The notes beneath the pieces were generated by a model. The model ran no database searches, was not told where the DNA came from, and was given only the letters and a program-made list of their open reading frames with translations. A stretch of 32,932 nucleotides of DNA from assembly GCF_000472285.1 (NCBI RefSeq), contig NZ_KI421419.1, forward strand, positions 1 to 32,932, written 5' to 3'. The first letter of the stretch is position 1. Each line of letters begins with the position of its first letter. Source of the stretch: Desulfuromonas sp. TF (GTDB taxonomy: Bacteria > Desulfobacterota > Desulfuromonadia > Desulfuromonadales > ATBO01). The position numbers and the translations under genes are program-made. Positions 30,889-32,932 of this stretch are shown here, piece by piece.

Positions 30889-31740
30889 TCAAAGGCGCAG
30901 TAATCGGGCGGCATTCCCGCCGAAAACATTCTCCAATCCCTCCGCAGACAGACCCAGATCAGAGATCACCTCCATATTGCGTCGAATCGAGACCATGCCA
31001 GGCCAGTCGCTGCCGAAGATCACCTTGTCCGTGTTCCTGGACAATTCGGGGAAATAGGTCAGCAGCCTGGAGGGCGGCAGCCCCGAAAGTTCCATGTAGA
31101 GATTGGGATGGTGTCTGGAGAGGAAAAAGGCCCGTTCGTACCAGAACCCCCTCCCCGAGTGAGCCATAACCAGGTTAAGGCGGGGAAAATCGACGGCCAC
31201 GTCATCGAGGTACAGGGGATCGCCGAATTTTAGCCGGGCCCCCTTGAAAACAGACGATCCGGTGTGGACCAGGATGGGGATCCCCAAATCCTGAGCCGCC
31301 TGATACAGAGGATAAATCCTTGGATCGTTCGGATAATATTGCTGATAGGTAGGATAAAGCTTCACCCCCCTGAAACCTTCATCTTCGACCTTCCGCCGCA
31401 GCTCCTCCCCCAGGTCGGTGAAGAGATGGGGGTTGAGGTCGCAAAAGGGGATCAGCCTTCTCTTTCCCCTGCAGAAATCGCGCACCTGTTCGTTGGTGCA
31501 TACGCCCGTAGTCACCGGACAGAGATCTGCCAGAACGCAGGCATAATCAATCCCTTCCTGCTCCAGAAGTTCTTCGAAAGCCCCAGGGTCGCTGTACTGT
31601 GCGATAAAGTCCTCATAGTGGACCGGGCGAGTCAGCTTCATCCACTCGGTGACCCATGGACGATGCTGGGTATACATAGCCAGGTGAACGTGGAAATCAA
31701 TCCTCAGCTTGCGGGGCGTCTGCCCTTCAGTTCCAGTCAT
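30889..31740 (-). CDS. amidohydrolase-family (amidohydrolase 2) metal-dependent hydrolase/decarboxylase
   Basis: A 283-residue TIM-barrel enzyme of the amidohydrolase 2 (ACMSD/LigW-like) group. Metal-site residues are visible: HVH (H17, H19) after the first strand, H159 in PILVHTG, H194 in VMAHSGRG, and D245 in FGSDWPG. These fit a mononuclear zinc or manganese site. Members hydrolyse lactones and amides or decarboxylate aromatic acids such as gamma-resorcylate, so a ring-acid or ring-cleavage substrate is possible here, though not shown. It is transcribed away from the AOR gene across a 531-base gap. A 38-base gap separates its 3' end from the Rrf2-type gene. Confidence 0.87.
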   Translation of the reverse strand: MTGTEGQTPRKLRIDFHVHLAMYTQHRPWVTEWMKLTRPVHYEDFIAQYSDPGAFEELLEQEGIDYACVLADLCPVTTGVCTNEQVRDFCRGKRRLIPFCDLNPHLFTDLGEELRRKVEDEGFRGVKLYPTYQQYYPNDPRIYPLYQAAQDLGIPILVHTGSSVFKGARLKFGDPLYLDDVAVDFPRLNLVMAHSGRGFWYERAFFLSRHHPNLYMELSGLPPSRLLTYFPELSRNTDKVIFGSDWPGMVSIRRNMEVISDLGLSAEGLENVFGGNAARLLRL

Positions 31741-32006
31741 ACGGATTCAACCTCCAGCTCTTGCAGTTATGAGAAGGAAGGCGCTCGGCCCTTGCGGCTC
31801 GCCGGGCACGAGTTCCCCGCGCCCGATTCTGGTCAGGCCTCCTCTTCGTAAAGACCTACCACAATACCGCTTTAATCATCAATGAGAATTTTATCCGTCG
31901 TCCCGGAGTATTCTCCAGCGAGACCTCAGTGCTCCGCCGGCACAGCGACGTACCGGCAGGACGAAATGCAAAACGATCTCCCCTTGCCGGATCTTTATTT
32001 GGGGAC

Positions 32007-32035
32007 TTGACGTGCTTGAGGTCTCATGATATCTT
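32007..32035 (+). promoter_or_regulatory. Sigma-70-type promoter for the AOR gene
   Basis: TTGACG at 32007-32012, a 17-base spacer and TATCTT at 32030-32035. Transcription would begin near 32042 and give a leader of about 230 bases. The -10 box overlaps operator copy 1, consistent with repression. Confidence 0.5.
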
Positions 32036-32046
32036 GCATACAAGAT
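32031..32046 (+). promoter_or_regulatory. Palindromic operator copy 1 (AOR promoter)
   Basis: ATCTTGCATACAAGAT: six-base arms, perfectly inverted, around CATA. It overlaps the -10 box and start site. The TTG..ATACAA core resembles sites bound by GntR-family repressors, which is a family-level guess. Confidence 0.55.
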
Positions 32047-32166
32047 TAAAAGAAGAGGCATCCTCCCGCGCCAATCGGTCCAGCCGAAACCCATGCAAAG
32101 CCACTTTAAAAGTGGCCTCAGGGAAGAAGAAGGGTTTCGATTGGAACATCCGGCACGTGCTCTACT

Positions 32167-32182
32167 GTCTTGCATACTAGAT
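32167..32182 (+). promoter_or_regulatory. Palindromic operator copy 2 (AOR leader)
   Basis: GTCTTGCATACTAGAT matches copy 1 at 14 of 16 positions and lies 136 bp downstream, about 13 helical turns, so both sites face the same side of the DNA. This arrangement suits repression by looping or a roadblock. Confidence 0.5.
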
Positions 32183-32271
32183 AGTTTTGACATTGAGGGC
32201 AAGAGAGCAAAGGGAGTTCAATCCGAAAACGGGACAGAGAACGCCGTCAACAATCAGCAGGAGAGGTGATC

Positions 32272-32932
32272 ATGGGCATCAGGGAAAAGGTTGAACAACT
32301 CGCGGCGCGGATGCACGAGCGCCCCCAATATCCGACCCAGGGGGCGGTACTGTTCGTTGACCTGGAACGGAGGGAATGTTTTTCCAAGTACCTTGGCAAG
32401 GAGGTTTTCCGCACCTTTCTCACCAACCGAGGCGGAAACATGTACCTCCTCTACAACCTGCTGCTGGATGGAGTGGCTCCGCTCGATCCGCAGGTTCCTC
32501 TTATTTTCGGCAGCGGCGCACTGACCGGAGCCGTTCCGACGGGGACGCGCGGCAACGTCAGCAGCATTTCCCCCGAGAGCTACGCCCTTCTCGACAGCAA
32601 CTGCGGCGACGCCTTTCCCACTTTTCTCAAACAACACGGCTTCGACCACCTCGTCCTCTACGGCAAGCAGAGCGACTGGAGCCTCCTGCAGATTGCGGAC
32701 GGCGGGGTCACCTTTCATGACGCCACGTCCTATCTCGGCATGGACAACATAGACTTCACCGAGGCGGTACAGAAAGACTTCTCCTGCACCGAGCGTAAGG
32801 ACATGGCCATGGCCCGCATCACCAGTGCAGGCGAAAACCTGGTTCTCTGCTCCGGAATCATGGGAGGAATCAAGGCGATCTATGCCCGGGGAGGGGCCGG
32901 AGCCAAAATGGGATCGCTCAAACTCAAGGCGA
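32272..32932 (+). CDS. aldehyde:ferredoxin oxidoreductase, N-terminal part
   Basis: The first 220 codons of a gene that runs off the right edge. It matches the N-terminal domain of tungsten/molybdenum-pterin aldehyde:ferredoxin oxidoreductases: VDLERRECFSKYLG, FLTNRGGNMYLLYNLL (family FLGGRGLGA region, diverged), PLDPQVPLIFGSGALTG, DSNCGDAFPTFLKQHGFDHL, then AGENLVLCSG and GGAGAKMGSLKLKA (family RGGLGAVMGSKNLKA). It oxidises aldehydes to acids and reduces ferredoxin. Several normally conserved glycines and the tungstopterin strip are altered, so it is a divergent member. GAGAGGTGA precedes the ATG. The cysteine ligands of the 4Fe-4S cluster lie beyond the window. Aromatic aldehydes from phenylpropanoid or amino-acid breakdown are likely substrates by context. 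Confidence 0.87.
   Translation, partial: MGIREKVEQLAARMHERPQYPTQGAVLFVDLERRECFSKYLGKEVFRTFLTNRGGNMYLLYNLLLDGVAPLDPQVPLIFGSGALTGAVPTGTRGNVSSISPESYALLDSNCGDAFPTFLKQHGFDHLVLYGKQSDWSLLQIADGGVTFHDATSYLGMDNIDFTEAVQKDFSCTERKDMAMARITSAGENLVLCSGIMGGIKAIYARGGAGAKMGSLKLKA

Larger units (their letters stand above)
31741..32271. promoter_or_regulatory. Divergent control region between amidohydrolase and AOR genes
   Basis: A 531-base intergenic region with no supported gene. Its AOR-side half holds a promoter, two operator-like palindromes and a 7-bp hairpin (gccactt/aagtggc, 32100-32116). The amidohydrolase-side half shows no convincing promoter. The length suggests complex regulation. Confidence 0.6.

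Noticed and set aside
32187-32215. TTGACA just after operator copy 2 as a second AOR promoter
   Set aside because: The hexamer at the proper distance reads like aaggga, with no -10 resemblance.
1-32932. CRISPR arrays, insertion sequences, rRNA genes
   Set aside because: No regularly spaced direct repeats, no transposase-like protein and no rRNA segments were seen on either strand.

Overview
The window is dense, GC-rich bacterial DNA with long collinear operons. The gene set is ferredoxin-linked aryl-pyruvate oxidoreductase, aryl-CoA ligases, a molybdenum hydroxylase, acyl-CoA dehydrogenase and the start of a tungsten/molybdenum aldehyde:ferredoxin oxidoreductase. This points to an anaerobe that oxidises aromatic compounds and aromatic amino acids through CoA thioesters. 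A Desulfuromonadales/Geobacterales-like organism is my best guess from gene content and repeat style, but no marker gene here fixes the taxonomy.

Left operon, + strand, about 1-12940. In order: the 3' end of a 3-hydroxyacyl-CoA dehydrogenase, phenylacetate-CoA ligase (paaK), indolepyruvate:ferredoxin oxidoreductase (iorA, iorB), then a module repeated in tandem (double-ACT protein + ketopantoate-reductase-like dehydrogenase, twice). These are followed by a 4-hydroxybutyrate-type CoA-transferase, a three-subunit xanthine-dehydrogenase-family hydroxylase (FAD, 2Fe-2S, Mo) and a small FMN-binding protein. The likely theme is aryl-pyruvates to aryl-acetyl-CoA, CoA exchange, and a Mo-dependent hydroxylation or reduction.

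Middle, 12940-21420. After a 270-base AT-rich gap with a possible promoter come a long acyl-CoA dehydrogenase, a feruloyl-CoA synthase-like ligase and an orphan TRAP-type periplasmic binding protein, closed by a clear intrinsic terminator. A membrane sensor kinase and a sigma-54 (NtrC-type) response regulator follow.

Reverse-strand operon, 28762 down to 21519: benzoate-CoA ligase, Tat-type substrate-binding protein, LivH, LivM, LivG, LivF and a universal stress protein. It looks like an aromatic-acid uptake and activation unit. A 13-bp hairpin separates the binding protein from the permease genes.

Right end, 28800-32932: sparse DNA with a promoter and a small unknown ORF, then a GNAT acetyltransferase, an Rrf2-type regulator, a convergent amidohydrolase, and the first 220 codons of an aldehyde:ferredoxin oxidoreductase. 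The last is preceded by a sigma-70-like promoter and two copies of a palindromic operator 136 bp apart.

Intergenic repeats are prominent: a pair of related elements with inverted ends at 8697-8838 and 14971-15051 (one lacks 57 bp of the core), a cacagaga-rich element after the duplicated module, and a gtgagggg inverted repeat after iorB. A plausible joint role is uptake of aromatic acids, activation by three aryl-CoA ligases, side-chain oxidation, and aldehyde oxidation by AOR, feeding a central benzoyl-CoA route that is not in the window.
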